Origin: Pseudomonas monsensis
GTDB taxonomy: Bacteria; Pseudomonadota; Gammaproteobacteria; Pseudomonadales; Pseudomonadaceae
Reading direction: 5' to 3'
Assembly: GCF_014268495.2 (NCBI RefSeq)
Contig: NZ_CP077087.1
Span: 1,553,501-1,617,500, forward strand
DNA length: 64,000 nucleotides
Position 1 is the stretch's first letter. Every line of letters starts with the position of its first letter. Positions 43,402 to 52,284 of this stretch are shown here, in pieces. Under the pieces are notes generated by a model. The model saw nothing but the letters and a program-made list of their open reading frames with translations, was not told where the DNA came from and did not search any database. Position numbers and translations under genes: made by a program.

Positions 43402-44897
43402 TGGCGATCGGATTCAGCAACATCCCCGCGGACATTCGTGTACCGCTGTTCTACGCCGAGATGGACAACTCGGCCGCCAATACCGCGAGTTCGAGCATGC
43501 GTCGTTTGATCGTGGCTCAGGTCAACGACAATATTGCGCCGGCCGATGCTGGCAAACTGGTGCTGGTTTCCAGCGTGGCGCTGGCCAAAAGCATCGGTGG
43601 ACAGGGCTCGATGCTCGCCTCGATGTACGAGACCTTCCGCAAGTCCGATCCGGTCGGTGAAATCTGGTGCCTGCCGCTGCACAACAGCGAAGGCAGCATC
43701 GCCAAAGGCGTACTGACCCTGACCGGTGCCGCTACGCAGGCGGGGGTGCTCAATCTGTACGTCGGCGGCGTGCGCGTTCAGAGTAGCGTCGTCACCGGCG
43801 CGACTGCCGCACAGGCCGCCACCGCGCTGGCGCTCAAAGTCAATGCCACGGCGGATTTGCCAGTGAGTGCCGTGGCCGCCGAAGGCGTGGTGACCCTGAG
43901 CGCCAAATGGACCGGCGATAGCGGTAACGACATCAGCCTGCAATTCAACCGTCTGGGCAAGAGCAACGGCGAAGAAACGCCGGCGGGTCTGGTCACGGCC
44001 ATTACCCCGATGACCGGTGGCGTTGGCGTGCCGGATCAAATCGCTGCTGTGGCAGCACTGGGCGACGAGCCGTTCGAGTTCATCGCACTGCCGTGGTCCG
44101 ATCTGTCGACCCTCAACACCTGGCAAGCGGTCATGGATGACAGCACCGGTCGCTGGTCCTGGGCCAAGCAACTGTTCGGTCACGTCTACAGTGCCAAGCG
44201 CGGCACTGTGGGGACCCTGGTCGCTGCAGGCCAGGCACGCAACGATCAGCACATGACCATTCAGGCGCTGGAGCCGGGCGTGCCGCAACCGGTCTGGGTA
44301 CAGGCCGCTGCACTGGCTGCCCGCACCGCGGTGTTCATCTCCGCCGATGCCAGCCGCCCGACCCAAAGCGGCAGCCTGCCGGGCGTTGATCCGGCGCCGG
44401 CCAGCGAGCGTTTCACCCTGACCGAGCGTCAGTCGCTGCTCAACTACGGCATCGCCACGGCCTACTACGAAGGCGGTTACGTGCGCATCCAGCGTTCGAT
44501 TACCACCTACCAGAAAAATGCTTACGGCCAGGCCGACAACTCCTATCTGGACAGCGAAACCATGCACCAGTCGGCGTTCATCGTGCGTCGTCTGCAGAGC
44601 GTGATCACCAGCAAATACGGTCGCCACAAACTGGCTTCCGACGGCACCCGTTTCGGCGCCGGCCAGCCGATCGTCACTCCGGCGACCATTCGCGGCGAGC
44701 TGATCGCCCAGTACGCCAAGCTGGAACTGGAAGGCCACGTGGAGAACGCTGAGCTGTTCGCCGAGCACCTGATCGTCGAGCGCGACGTGCAGGATCCGAG
44801 CCGCGTGAACGTGCTGTTCCCACCGGACTACATCAACGGTCTGCGCGTGTTCGCACTGCTCAACCAATTCCGTCTGCAGTACGACGCCGCCGCTTAA
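43401..44897 (+). CDS. Contractile tail sheath protein, Mu-like (gpL)
   Basis: 498 residues, longer than the P2-like sheath (388) because of an inserted domain at about residues 90-190 (VLTLTGAATQAGVLNLYVGG ... DISLQFNRLGK). N-terminal FSNIPADIRVPLFYAEMDNS and C-terminal VNVLFPPDYINGLRVFALLNQFRLQYD are Mu gpL signatures. A terminator-like hairpin follows. Confidence 0.95.
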   Translation: MAIGFSNIPADIRVPLFYAEMDNSAANTASSSMRRLIVAQVNDNIAPADAGKLVLVSSVALAKSIGGQGSMLASMYETFRKSDPVGEIWCLPLHNSEGSIAKGVLTLTGAATQAGVLNLYVGGVRVQSSVVTGATAAQAATALALKVNATADLPVSAVAAEGVVTLSAKWTGDSGNDISLQFNRLGKSNGEETPAGLVTAITPMTGGVGVPDQIAAVAALGDEPFEFIALPWSDLSTLNTWQAVMDDSTGRWSWAKQLFGHVYSAKRGTVGTLVAAGQARNDQHMTIQALEPGVPQPVWVQAAALAARTAVFISADASRPTQSGSLPGVDPAPASERFTLTERQSLLNYGIATAYYEGGYVRIQRSITTYQKNAYGQADNSYLDSETMHQSAFIVRRLQSVITSKYGRHKLASDGTRFGAGQPIVTPATIRGELIAQYAKLELEGHVENAELFAEHLIVERDVQDPSRVNVLFPPDYINGLRVFALLNQFRLQYDAAA

Positions 44898-44922
44898 AAA
44901 CAGCGTCTGAACGTGCGATTTC

Positions 44923-44947
44923 AGCCCACCTCGCGTGGGCTTTTTTA
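44923..44947 (+). terminator. Terminator-like hairpin between Mu-like sheath and tube genes
   Basis: GCCCAC at 44924-44929 and GTGGGC at 44935-44940 around CTCGC, followed by TTTTTTATT. It is inside the operon, 18 bases before the RBS of the tube gene. Confidence 0.8.
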
Positions 44948-44964
44948 TTGAAGGGAGTAACACC

Positions 44965-45312
44965 ATGGGTCAACTGATTGCAGGCACCTGCTACGTCAAA
45001 GTCGACGGCGCACAACTGACCATCAACGGCGGCTGCGAAGCCCCGCTGATGGCGGTCAAACGCGAAACCGTCGTACCCGGCTTCTACAAGGAAACCGACA
45101 TTGCGCCGTCGTTCAAAGTGACCGCGCTGCACACCGCCGACTTCCCGCTGAAGAAGCTGATCGAAGGCACCGACATCACCGTCACCTGCGAATTCAGCAA
45201 CGGCAAAGTCTACGTACTGGCCGGCGCCTACCTGGTCGAAGAGCCGGTTTCCAAGGGCGATGACGCCACCATCGAACTGAAATTCGAAGGCATCAAGGGG
45301 ACCTGGCAATGA
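44965..45312 (+). CDS. Tail tube protein, Mu-like (gpM)
   Basis: 115 residues from ATG 44965 (RBS GAAGGGAGTAA); the upstream in-frame start at 44935 falls inside the terminator hairpin. MGQLIAGTCYVKVDGAQLTI and the AVKRETVVPGFYKETDIAPSF segment fit the Mu tube family. Overlaps the chaperone gene by 4 bases. Confidence 0.93.
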   Translation: MGQLIAGTCYVKVDGAQLTINGGCEAPLMAVKRETVVPGFYKETDIAPSFKVTALHTADFPLKKLIEGTDITVTCEFSNGKVYVLAGAYLVEEPVSKGDDATIELKFEGIKGTWQ

Positions 45313-45605
45313 GCGGCGCCGTGAAGCTTCAGGTTGCGATCGAAGCTCACGGCGAGCCCCTGACCGAACTCGTCCTGCGCCGTCCGACGGTGCAGGAAGT
45401 ACGAGCGATCAAGGCGCTGCCGTACAAGATCGACAAGAGCGAAGAAGTCAGCCTCGACATGGATGTGGCGGCCAAGTACATCGCCGTGTGCGCCGGCATT
45501 CCGCCGTCGTCGGTCAACCAGCTCGATCTGGCTGACCTCAACGCGCTGAGCTGGGCCGTCGCGAGTTTTTTCATGAGTGCGGCGTCGGCGCCATCACCGA
45601 CCTGA
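45309..45605 (+). CDS. Tail assembly chaperone, Mu gp41-like
   Basis: 98 residues with LTELVLRRPTVQEVRAIKALPY, typical of the gp41 family. Coats the tape measure during tail assembly. Contains a slippery site 34 bases before its stop, described in the next entry. Confidence 0.88.
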   Translation: MSGAVKLQVAIEAHGEPLTELVLRRPTVQEVRAIKALPYKIDKSEEVSLDMDVAAKYIAVCAGIPPSSVNQLDLADLNALSWAVASFFMSAASAPSPT

Positions 45606-45736
45606 TCGCCGTCGCCTATGACCTGGCCTGGTTCTGGAAGGTTGACCCCGAACAGATGATGGCCAGGCCACTGGATGTGCTCCGCGAATCGCTGGAGCAC
45701 GCGCAACGGATCAATGCGATGCAGCAGGTGCAGTGA
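45309..45736 (+). CDS. Frameshift product gp41-42 (chaperone fusion, Mu-like)
   Basis: Zero frame AGT-TTT-TTC at 45564-45572 contains T-TTT-TTC. A -1 slip joins residues 1-88 to 54 more (HECGVGAITDLIAVAYDLAW, FWKVDPEQMMARPLDVLRES, then a Gln-rich end) and stops at TGA 45734-45736, whose A is the first base of the tape-measure ATG. The extension is conserved-looking (LAWFW, LDVL) and cannot be translated otherwise from a good start. Mu-like phages make this fusion in the same place. Confidence 0.88.
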
Positions 45737-47316
45737 TGGCAGACGAAGACAAGAAAGTGAAAACGCCGGTGCTGATCACGGGCATTGATGAGCTGTCGCC
45801 CAAACTCGGCGCCCTCCGGGCCAGGGTCGAGAGTTTCAAGAAAAACCTCGAACAGACCGGCCTCGGCAAGCTGGATATCAGCGGGCTGTTCAAGGGCGGC
45901 AGCGTGATCACGCCGTTCGTGGACGGCATCAAATCGGCGGCAGCCTTTCAAGGCAAATTGACCGAGGTCAGCGAGACGGCGAAAACCGTCGACCTGCCCG
46001 CCGCGCCGAAAGTCGCTGCGCAGAACATGAACGTGTTCAGTGCGTCGATGGAAAAGGTGTCCACGGCAGTGAATGCCGCGCTGGTGCCGGCGGTGGGGGC
46101 GGTGGTGGTCGGGCTGGAACCGTTGATGACCGGGGTGGGCAACTTGCTCAATGACAACCCTGAACTGGTGCAAGGCCTGGCGGCAGGCGCGATTGCCTTC
46201 TCGGCGATGCAAACCGCCGTGACCGGTGCGACCCAGGTGCTCGACGTGATGAGCCTGGTGATGAAAGCCAATCCGGTCATGTTGATCGCTACCGGTATTG
46301 CCCTGGCGGCCGGTCTGATCGTGGCTTACTGGAAACCGCTCTCGACGTTTTTCATCGGGCTCTGGCAGACCATCGCGCCGGTGGTGGTGCCGATGGCCGA
46401 GTTCTTCAGAACGATGTTCAGCTACACGCCGTTGGGGCTATTGATCAGCAACTGGGGGCCGGTCATGGCGTTTTTCTCGGCGTTGTGGGACGGCCTCAAA
46501 GCGGTTGCGGCGCCGGTGATCGAGTTCTACAAGACCGTGTTCAACTATTCGCCACAAGGGCTGATTCTGAACAACTGGGGACCGATCGTCAGTCTGTTCT
46601 CTTCGATCTGGGATTTGCTCAGGGCGGTGTCGGTCCCCGTGCAGGCGTTTCTCAAGAGCTTCTTCGACTGGTCGCCGCTTGAAGTGATTCAGGCAATCTG
46701 GGGCGGTGTGGTCAGCGTGTTCACGGCGATCTGGGATTACATCAAGCTGCCGTTCCTCGCGACCTACGCGATTATTCGTGAGCAACTGGGCTGGTCGCCG
46801 CTGGAAAAGATCATCGAGAACTGGGCCCCCGTCACGGCCTGGATTGAAAAGTGGGCGCAGAAGTTTCAGGACGCCATCGCCCCGATCAAGGCGTTTTTCA
46901 ACGGTGGTTTCGGTGAATTGATTGCCGACGCCAAGGCCCGGGTGGATGTCTTCACTCAGGCTCAGCTGAAAACCAATGCCGAAGGCAAAGGCGAGCTGGC
47001 GCCGGCGTTTTTCAAGGGCAACAGCGAATCGCCCTCGATCGAGTTGTCGCCTTCGGTAAACCTGCCGGCCGCAGTGCCGGTGCCAGAGAAACCGCTGTTG
47101 CAGGGCGGTTCACTGGTGCAAACCTCAAACACCCTGATCCAGCAAAGCGCCGCCAACAACCGGACGCAACTCGAAGGCGGCCTGACCGTGCGCTTTGAAA
47201 ATGCACCGGTCGGGCTGCGCACCGATCAACCGCACACCAATCAACCGGGCCTGGCGCTGTCGTCGCGCATCGGTTATCGCTCGCTGTCCGTGGGAGGTTC
47301 CAATGAACTGGCGTGA
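45736..47316 (+). CDS. Tape measure protein, Mu-like (gp42)
   Basis: 526 residues, clearly shorter than the P2-like tape measure (821). Hydrophobic segment VMLIATGIALAAGLIVAYW at about 192-210. Residues 230-352 are three tandem 41-residue repeats, each starting (Y/W)(T/S)P and carrying NWGP and IWD at fixed places, with a partial fourth from 353. ATG 45736 overlaps the frameshift stop. Tape-measure length and repeat number set tail length in this family. Confidence 0.92.
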   Translation: MADEDKKVKTPVLITGIDELSPKLGALRARVESFKKNLEQTGLGKLDISGLFKGGSVITPFVDGIKSAAAFQGKLTEVSETAKTVDLPAAPKVAAQNMNVFSASMEKVSTAVNAALVPAVGAVVVGLEPLMTGVGNLLNDNPELVQGLAAGAIAFSAMQTAVTGATQVLDVMSLVMKANPVMLIATGIALAAGLIVAYWKPLSTFFIGLWQTIAPVVVPMAEFFRTMFSYTPLGLLISNWGPVMAFFSALWDGLKAVAAPVIEFYKTVFNYSPQGLILNNWGPIVSLFSSIWDLLRAVSVPVQAFLKSFFDWSPLEVIQAIWGGVVSVFTAIWDYIKLPFLATYAIIREQLGWSPLEKIIENWAPVTAWIEKWAQKFQDAIAPIKAFFNGGFGELIADAKARVDVFTQAQLKTNAEGKGELAPAFFKGNSESPSIELSPSVNLPAAVPVPEKPLLQGGSLVQTSNTLIQQSAANNRTQLEGGLTVRFENAPVGLRTDQPHTNQPGLALSSRIGYRSLSVGGSNELA

Positions 47317-48541
47317 CCGTTTGTTGCCGGCATCCTTTCGCGGTGTCGGGTTCTGGATCGATCAGGCGAAAACCCCGGTCGGTCGCAAAGGTCAGTTGCA
47401 CGAATATCCGCAACGCGACCTGCCGTTTTTCGAGGATCTCGGCCAGCAGGCCAAGACCCACGATCTGACGGCCTTCATCGTCGGCGCCGATTGCCTGGAG
47501 CAGCGCGACAAGCTGCTCAAGGCGCTGGAGCAGGGCAGTGGCGAGCTGGTGCACCCGTGGCTGGGGCGCCTGCAGGTCAAGGTCGGCGAATGCGACATGA
47601 CCCACACCCGCCAGGACGGTGGGCTGGTCACGTTCACGCTGAAGTTCTATCCCGACCAGCCGTTGCCGTTTCCGACCGCAAGCGTCAGCACCCAGAAAGT
47701 CCTGTTGGCCAAGGCCGACACGCTGTTGGGTTCGGCGGTGGCGCGCTTCGAACAGGCGATGACGCTGATCAAGGCAGCGCGGATCGGCATTGCCAATCTG
47801 CGTAACAGCCTGACCGGGGTCTACGAGGTGATCAAGGAACAACTCCAGCCACTGATCGACCAGTACAAAGAGATCACTGAACTGGTCAAGGCGGTCAAGG
47901 AGCTGCCCAGGGAAGTGGCGGCAGAGTTCAAGGGCCTGCTCGGCGATATCAAGGAGCTGAAAGCGTTCGCCAGGGAAGGCTACCGTGGCGTGATTGCCGA
48001 CGTGTCGCAACAACTCGAAGCGATCCGCAAGGCCGATGCGCCGAAGCTCACCACCGGCAAGGACACCACGGCAGCGGCGCAAGCCATGGCCGATCTGGTG
48101 CAGGACACGATGTTGGTCAAGGTGGCGCAATGGGTAGCTTCCATGCCCGTGGCGTCGACACCGGTGAAGCTGTCATCGACACCGTCTCTGGATCATCAAT
48201 CCAGGCAGCCGGTCAGCCGTCAGGAAGTACCGGTCACGGACGACATGCAGGCGTTGCGTGATGCAGTGGCAGTGGCGCTCGATCCGATGCTGGACAAGGC
48301 CGGGCCAGCGCATTTTCAAGCGATCAATGACGTGAAGGATGCCTTGAATGCGCACCTCAAGGCTGTCGCCTCGTCTGGTGTGCGACTGGTCAGCAAGTCC
48401 TTCCAGGAAAGCCTGCCGGCGCTGGTGGTGGCCTACAAACAATTTACCGACGCCACCCGTGTCACTGAAGTGATCCAGCGCAATGCGGCTGCCCATCCCG
48501 GGTTCCTGTCGCCCAATGACGTGAAAGTCTCCAGGGAGTGA
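47303..48541 (+). CDS. Tail/DNA circularisation protein N (Mu gpN-like)
   Basis: 412 residues; N-terminal WRDRLLPASFRGVGFWIDQA and GRRxxxHEYPQRDLPF-like block GRKGQLHEYPQRDLPFFEDLG are the DNA_circ_N signature. In contractile-tail clusters it acts as a hub-tape connector rather than on DNA. The middle is helical. RBS GGGAGG; overlaps the tape-measure end by 14 bases. Confidence 0.92.
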   Translation: MNWRDRLLPASFRGVGFWIDQAKTPVGRKGQLHEYPQRDLPFFEDLGQQAKTHDLTAFIVGADCLEQRDKLLKALEQGSGELVHPWLGRLQVKVGECDMTHTRQDGGLVTFTLKFYPDQPLPFPTASVSTQKVLLAKADTLLGSAVARFEQAMTLIKAARIGIANLRNSLTGVYEVIKEQLQPLIDQYKEITELVKAVKELPREVAAEFKGLLGDIKELKAFAREGYRGVIADVSQQLEAIRKADAPKLTTGKDTTAAAQAMADLVQDTMLVKVAQWVASMPVASTPVKLSSTPSLDHQSRQPVSRQEVPVTDDMQALRDAVAVALDPMLDKAGPAHFQAINDVKDALNAHLKAVASSGVRLVSKSFQESLPALVVAYKQFTDATRVTEVIQRNAAAHPGFLSPNDVKVSRE

Positions 48542-48544
48542 GCC

Positions 48545-49588
48545 ATGAGCGAGATGGATAATCGCGTCACGCTGACCGTAGGCGATATGGAATACGGCGG
48601 CTGGAAAAGTGTTGAAATCACCGCCGATCTCGAGCGCCAGTTTCGTACGTTCAAACTCGATATCACCTGGCAATGGCCGGGCCAGACCGTGGATCAGCGC
48701 ATCGCCGCCGGCGATGCCTGCGAGGTGCGCATCGGCAAGGATCTGGTCTTGACCGGGTATGTGTTCAAAGCGCCGATCCGCTATGACGGGCGGCAGATCA
48801 GTCTGAGCATCGAAGGCAGTTCCTGTACCCAGGATCTGGTGGATTGCGCCGCGATCAATCGCCCGAACCAATGGAAAAACCAGCCGATGCTGAGCATCGT
48901 CGAAGCGCTGGCGTCTTCCTATAAGGTCAATGTGGTCAGCGAGATTGCGGAGACGGCGCGACTCGGCAGCTACACCATCGTGCCGGGCGAGACGGTGTTT
49001 CAATCCATCGACCGTTTGCTCTCGTTGTTTCGGGTGTTCTCCACCGATGACGCGCAAGGCCGGCTGTTGTTGGCCCGGCCTGGCAGCAGTGGCCGGGCCA
49101 GTGATGTACTGGAACTGGGCAAGAACATTTTGTCGGCCAGTGCAGCGATGGATTACAGCCAGGTGTTTTCCGAATATCGGGTGATTGGCCAACAAAAAGG
49201 CAACGATCAGAAGAGCGGGGCGGCAGTCAGCGAGATCGAGTCGATTGCCACCGATCTGGGGTACAAGCGCCGACGCGTGACGGTGATCAACGAAGGCCTG
49301 CAGATCAATCCTGACCTGTCGTTGCAACGTGCCCTCTGGGAAAGCGCCACCCGTGTCGGGCGGGCCCAGACCACGACTTATCAGGTGCAGGGCTGGCGCC
49401 AGTCCAATGGTGATTTATGGCGCCACAACACCCTGGTCCGGGTCAAGGATCCGGTACTGGGGTTTGATGGCGACATGCTGATTTCCAAAGTGACGTATTC
49501 GCTGTCGGCACAGGGTTCGGTGACCACGCTGCAAGTGGCGCCACCGCATACGTTCGATCCTGATCCAACCCCACCGAAACAGGCTTGA
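48545..49588 (+). CDS. Baseplate hub protein P (Mu gpP/gp44-like)
   Basis: 347 residues; MEYGGWKSVEITADLERQFR and WPGQTVDQRIAAGDACEVRIG, then a late-control D/gp27-like hub domain (YSQVFSEYRVIGQQKG, TYQVQGWRQSNGDLWRHN). Structural counterpart of gpD in the first tail. Follows gpN after 3 bases. Confidence 0.93.
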   Translation: MSEMDNRVTLTVGDMEYGGWKSVEITADLERQFRTFKLDITWQWPGQTVDQRIAAGDACEVRIGKDLVLTGYVFKAPIRYDGRQISLSIEGSSCTQDLVDCAAINRPNQWKNQPMLSIVEALASSYKVNVVSEIAETARLGSYTIVPGETVFQSIDRLLSLFRVFSTDDAQGRLLLARPGSSGRASDVLELGKNILSASAAMDYSQVFSEYRVIGQQKGNDQKSGAAVSEIESIATDLGYKRRRVTVINEGLQINPDLSLQRALWESATRVGRAQTTTYQVQGWRQSNGDLWRHNTLVRVKDPVLGFDGDMLISKVTYSLSAQGSVTTLQVAPPHTFDPDPTPPKQA

Positions 49589-49617
49589 GCCTGAACTGTT
49601 GTAAACGCCGTTGGACC

Positions 49618-49706
49618 CTGTGGGAGCGGGCTTGCCCGCGAAAGCGACGGTCGCCGCAACACATCTTTGCCTGACTCACCGCCAACGCGGGCAAGCCCGC
49701 TCCCAC
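49618..49706. repeat. REPIN, GGGCTTGCCCGC variant, between gpP and gp45
   Basis: CTGTGGGAGCGGGCTTGCCC and complement GGGCAAGCCCGCTCCCACT about 35 bases apart. The core differs from the other copies (GGGCTTGCCC instead of GAGCTTGCTC), so it belongs to another REPIN subgroup. Confidence 0.88.
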
Positions 49707-49746
49707 TGGGTTTTTCTGTGCCTGGCCGAGCCTTGAGGACAACATC

Positions 49747-50256
49747 ATGAGCCTACTGACACGCCTGCTGGCGCGCGGCACCGTCGTGCTCGCCAACTCG
49801 GCATCCAAGCTGCAATCGCTGCAAATGCGCCTCACCGCCGGTGAACTGAACGACGACGTCGAGCACTTCGAACCGTACGGGTTCACCAGTCGTCCATTGG
49901 CGGGTGCCGAAGGTGTCGTCACTTTTCTTGGCGGCGACCGTTCCCATGCCATCGCGCTGGTCATCGCCGATCGGCGTTATCGCCTGCAAGCGCTGGCGGC
50001 CGGCGAAGTGGCGATCTACACCGACGAGGGCGACAAAATTCACTTCAAGCGCGGGCGGATCATCGACATCGAAACCGCCACGCTGAACATCCGCGCCACG
50101 ACCGCTGTGAACGTCGATACGCCGGTGATCAACCAGACCGGCAAGATCGTCTCCACCGGCGACCAGCTCGCCGGTGGCATCAGCCAGATCAAACATGTGC
50201 ACGTCGACGTGCAGCCCGGTAGCGGCAAGACCGGTGCGCCGGCAGGAGGCCAGTGA
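49747..50256 (+). CDS. Baseplate assembly protein V, Mu-like (gp45 spike)
   Basis: 169 residues. Phage_base_V/gp45 family: LLARGTVVLANSASKLQSLQ, EHFEPYGFTSRPLAGAEGVV, then GDRSHAIALVIADRRYRL and a beta-helical C-terminal tail (IDIETATLNIRATTAVNVDT). It forms the central spike. RBS TTGAGGACAAC. Confidence 0.93.
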   Translation: MSLLTRLLARGTVVLANSASKLQSLQMRLTAGELNDDVEHFEPYGFTSRPLAGAEGVVTFLGGDRSHAIALVIADRRYRLQALAAGEVAIYTDEGDKIHFKRGRIIDIETATLNIRATTAVNVDTPVINQTGKIVSTGDQLAGGISQIKHVHVDVQPGSGKTGAPAGGQ

Positions 50257-50654
50257 TGTTTGTCAGCCAGAACCTCCACGCTGCACTGACCCGTGCCGTG
50301 CTCATCAGCCTGTTCACCTGGCGCCGTGCCGCCAATGACGACGCCCTCGACGACGATGAACGCTTCGGCTGGTGGGGCGACAGTTTCCCCACCGTTGCCG
50401 ATGACCGTATCGGCTCGCGGCTGTGGCTGTTGCGCCGGGTCAAGCTGAGCCGACAGACCCAGATGGACGCCGAGTTCTACGCCCGCGAAGCCCTGCAATG
50501 GCTGATCGACGACGGGCATTGCCGTGCCATCGACATCATCAGCGAACGCCTCGACGCCCAGCGCCTGAACCTGCGCACGGTCCTGACCCTGGCCGACGGC
50601 GAACGTCTGGACATCAACCCCGATAACAGTTGGCAGGTGATCTATGCCGTTTGA
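50256..50654 (+). CDS. Mu gp46-like baseplate protein
   Basis: 132 residues (DDDERFGWWGDSFP, IGSRLWLLRRVKL), the gp46/gp25-like family of Mu baseplates. ATG 50256 sits in the stop of gp45 (TGATG); GTG 50253 is also open. Overlaps gp47 by 11 bases. Confidence 0.92.
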   Translation: MFVSQNLHAALTRAVLISLFTWRRAANDDALDDDERFGWWGDSFPTVADDRIGSRLWLLRRVKLSRQTQMDAEFYAREALQWLIDDGHCRAIDIISERLDAQRLNLRTVLTLADGERLDINPDNSWQVIYAV

Positions 50655-51687
50655 AACCCCTTCGCTGCCGGTGCTGATCAAACGCACCCAAAGCGACCTG
50701 GCCGGCGATTCGCTGCGCCAGTCCGATGCGCAAGTGCTGGCCCGTACCCTCGGCGGCGCGGTTTATGGTCTGTACGGATATCTCGACTGGATTGCCCAAC
50801 AGATCTTGCCCGACAAGGCCGATGAATCGACGCTGGAGCGCATCGCTACTTTACGTCTGAACCAGCCGCGCAAGCCTGCACAAGCGGCCACCGGCAGCGT
50901 CAGCTTTACCGCGTCTGCCGGAGCGGTGCTGGATGTCGATACATTGCTGCAGTCCAACGATGGCCGCACCTATATAGTCACCACGGCGCGCACCACTGGC
51001 AATGGCCTCAACGGCACGACCATTGCCGCACTCGAGGCCGGTAGTCAGGGCAACGCCGACGCGGGCCTGGTGCTGACCCTGGTGCAACCGGTCCAGGGGA
51101 TCACCAGCAACAGTTTCGTGGTGCAAGAGCCCGGCATGACGGGCGGTGTCGCCCGGGAAAGCCTTGAGTCCCTGCGTTCGCGGGTCATTCGCTCCTATCG
51201 CCTGATCCCCCACGGTGGCTCGGCGCAAGACTACGAAACGTGGGCGCTGGAATGCCCGGGCGTCAGCCGCGCCTGGTGCCGAGGCAACTTTCTCGGCCCG
51301 GGCACCGTCGGCGTTTTCATCATGCGCGACGACGATCCGCAACCCATTCCCAATGCCGAGCAATTGGCCGAGGTTCAGGCTTACATCGAACCGCTGCGTC
51401 CGGTGACGGCCGATGTCCGTGTGCTGGCGCCGGTGCAGGTGCTGGTCAATTACCGACTGCGCATCACCCCCGATACCAGTGCGGTGCGCGCCGCCATCGA
51501 GAACCAGTTGCGGGATCTGCACAACCGTGAAGCAGGTCTGGGTGAAACCCTGTTGCTCAGTCATATCGCCGAAGCCATCAGCAGTGCGACCGGTGAAACG
51601 GACCACACCCTGGTTTCGCCGGCGGCCAATGTGACCGCCGCCAACAATCAGTTGCTGACCTTTGGAGGTTGCGAATGGCTGTCTTGA
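50644..51687 (+). CDS. Baseplate wedge protein, Mu gp47-like (gpJ family)
   Basis: 347 residues. LARTLGGAVYGLYGYLDWIAQQILPD at the N-terminus, GSVSFTASAGAVLDV, SYRLIPHGGSAQDYETWALECPGVSRAW, and APVQVLVNYRLRITPDT are the Baseplate_J pattern. The ATG lies inside gp46; overlaps gp48. Confidence 0.94.
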   Translation: MPFETPSLPVLIKRTQSDLAGDSLRQSDAQVLARTLGGAVYGLYGYLDWIAQQILPDKADESTLERIATLRLNQPRKPAQAATGSVSFTASAGAVLDVDTLLQSNDGRTYIVTTARTTGNGLNGTTIAALEAGSQGNADAGLVLTLVQPVQGITSNSFVVQEPGMTGGVARESLESLRSRVIRSYRLIPHGGSAQDYETWALECPGVSRAWCRGNFLGPGTVGVFIMRDDDPQPIPNAEQLAEVQAYIEPLRPVTADVRVLAPVQVLVNYRLRITPDTSAVRAAIENQLRDLHNREAGLGETLLLSHIAEAISSATGETDHTLVSPAANVTAANNQLLTFGGCEWLS

Positions 51688-52274
51688 GGGGTGTCGCGCA
51701 ATACCGCAACCAGCTGCGCAGCCTGCTGCCCAGCGGTCCTGCCTGGGAGCTGGAACGCCTGCCGGAACTGGATCAGGTGCTGCAGGGCGTCGCGGCAGAA
51801 CTGGCGCGGCTGGACGCACGTGCGGTCGATCTGATCAACGAGATGGATCCGGCCGGTGTCAGCGAATTGGTGCCGGACTGGGAGCGAGTCATGAACTTGC
51901 CCGATCCATGTCTGGGGGCCACGCCACTTTATGACGACCGACGTCTGGCCGTGCGCCGGCGCTTGCTGGCCGTGGGCGATCAGTCGGCGGCGTACTTCGT
52001 CCAGATCGCGCGCAGTCAGGGTTATCCCGACGCGACCGTCACCGAACTGCGCGTTCCGCGCATGGGACGTTCGCGTTTCGGCCAGGCCCACTTCGGTACC
52101 TGGAAGGCGCAGTTCATGTGGATTCTCAACACCGGTGGGCGCCTGTCGCTGGGGCGCCGTTATGGCGCCAGTTACTGGGGCGAACGTTTTGGCATGAACC
52201 CGGGTTCCGCCCTGGAATGCCTGATTCACCGTAGCGCACCGGCTCATACCCAGGTGTACATCAATTATGACTAA
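51675..52274 (+). CDS. Mu gp48-like tail protein (DUF2313 type)
   Basis: 199 residues from ATG 51675 with RBS GGAGG at 51664-51668. YRNQLRSLLPSGPAWELERLPELDQVL at the N-terminus (in part) and DYDDRRLAVRRRLLA-like LYDDRRLAVRRRLLAVGDQS are the gp48/YmfQ family hallmarks. Links the wedge to the fibre. Confidence 0.93.
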   Translation: MAVLRGVAQYRNQLRSLLPSGPAWELERLPELDQVLQGVAAELARLDARAVDLINEMDPAGVSELVPDWERVMNLPDPCLGATPLYDDRRLAVRRRLLAVGDQSAAYFVQIARSQGYPDATVTELRVPRMGRSRFGQAHFGTWKAQFMWILNTGGRLSLGRRYGASYWGERFGMNPGSALECLIHRSAPAHTQVYINYD

Positions 52275-52284
52275 GGAATGAATA

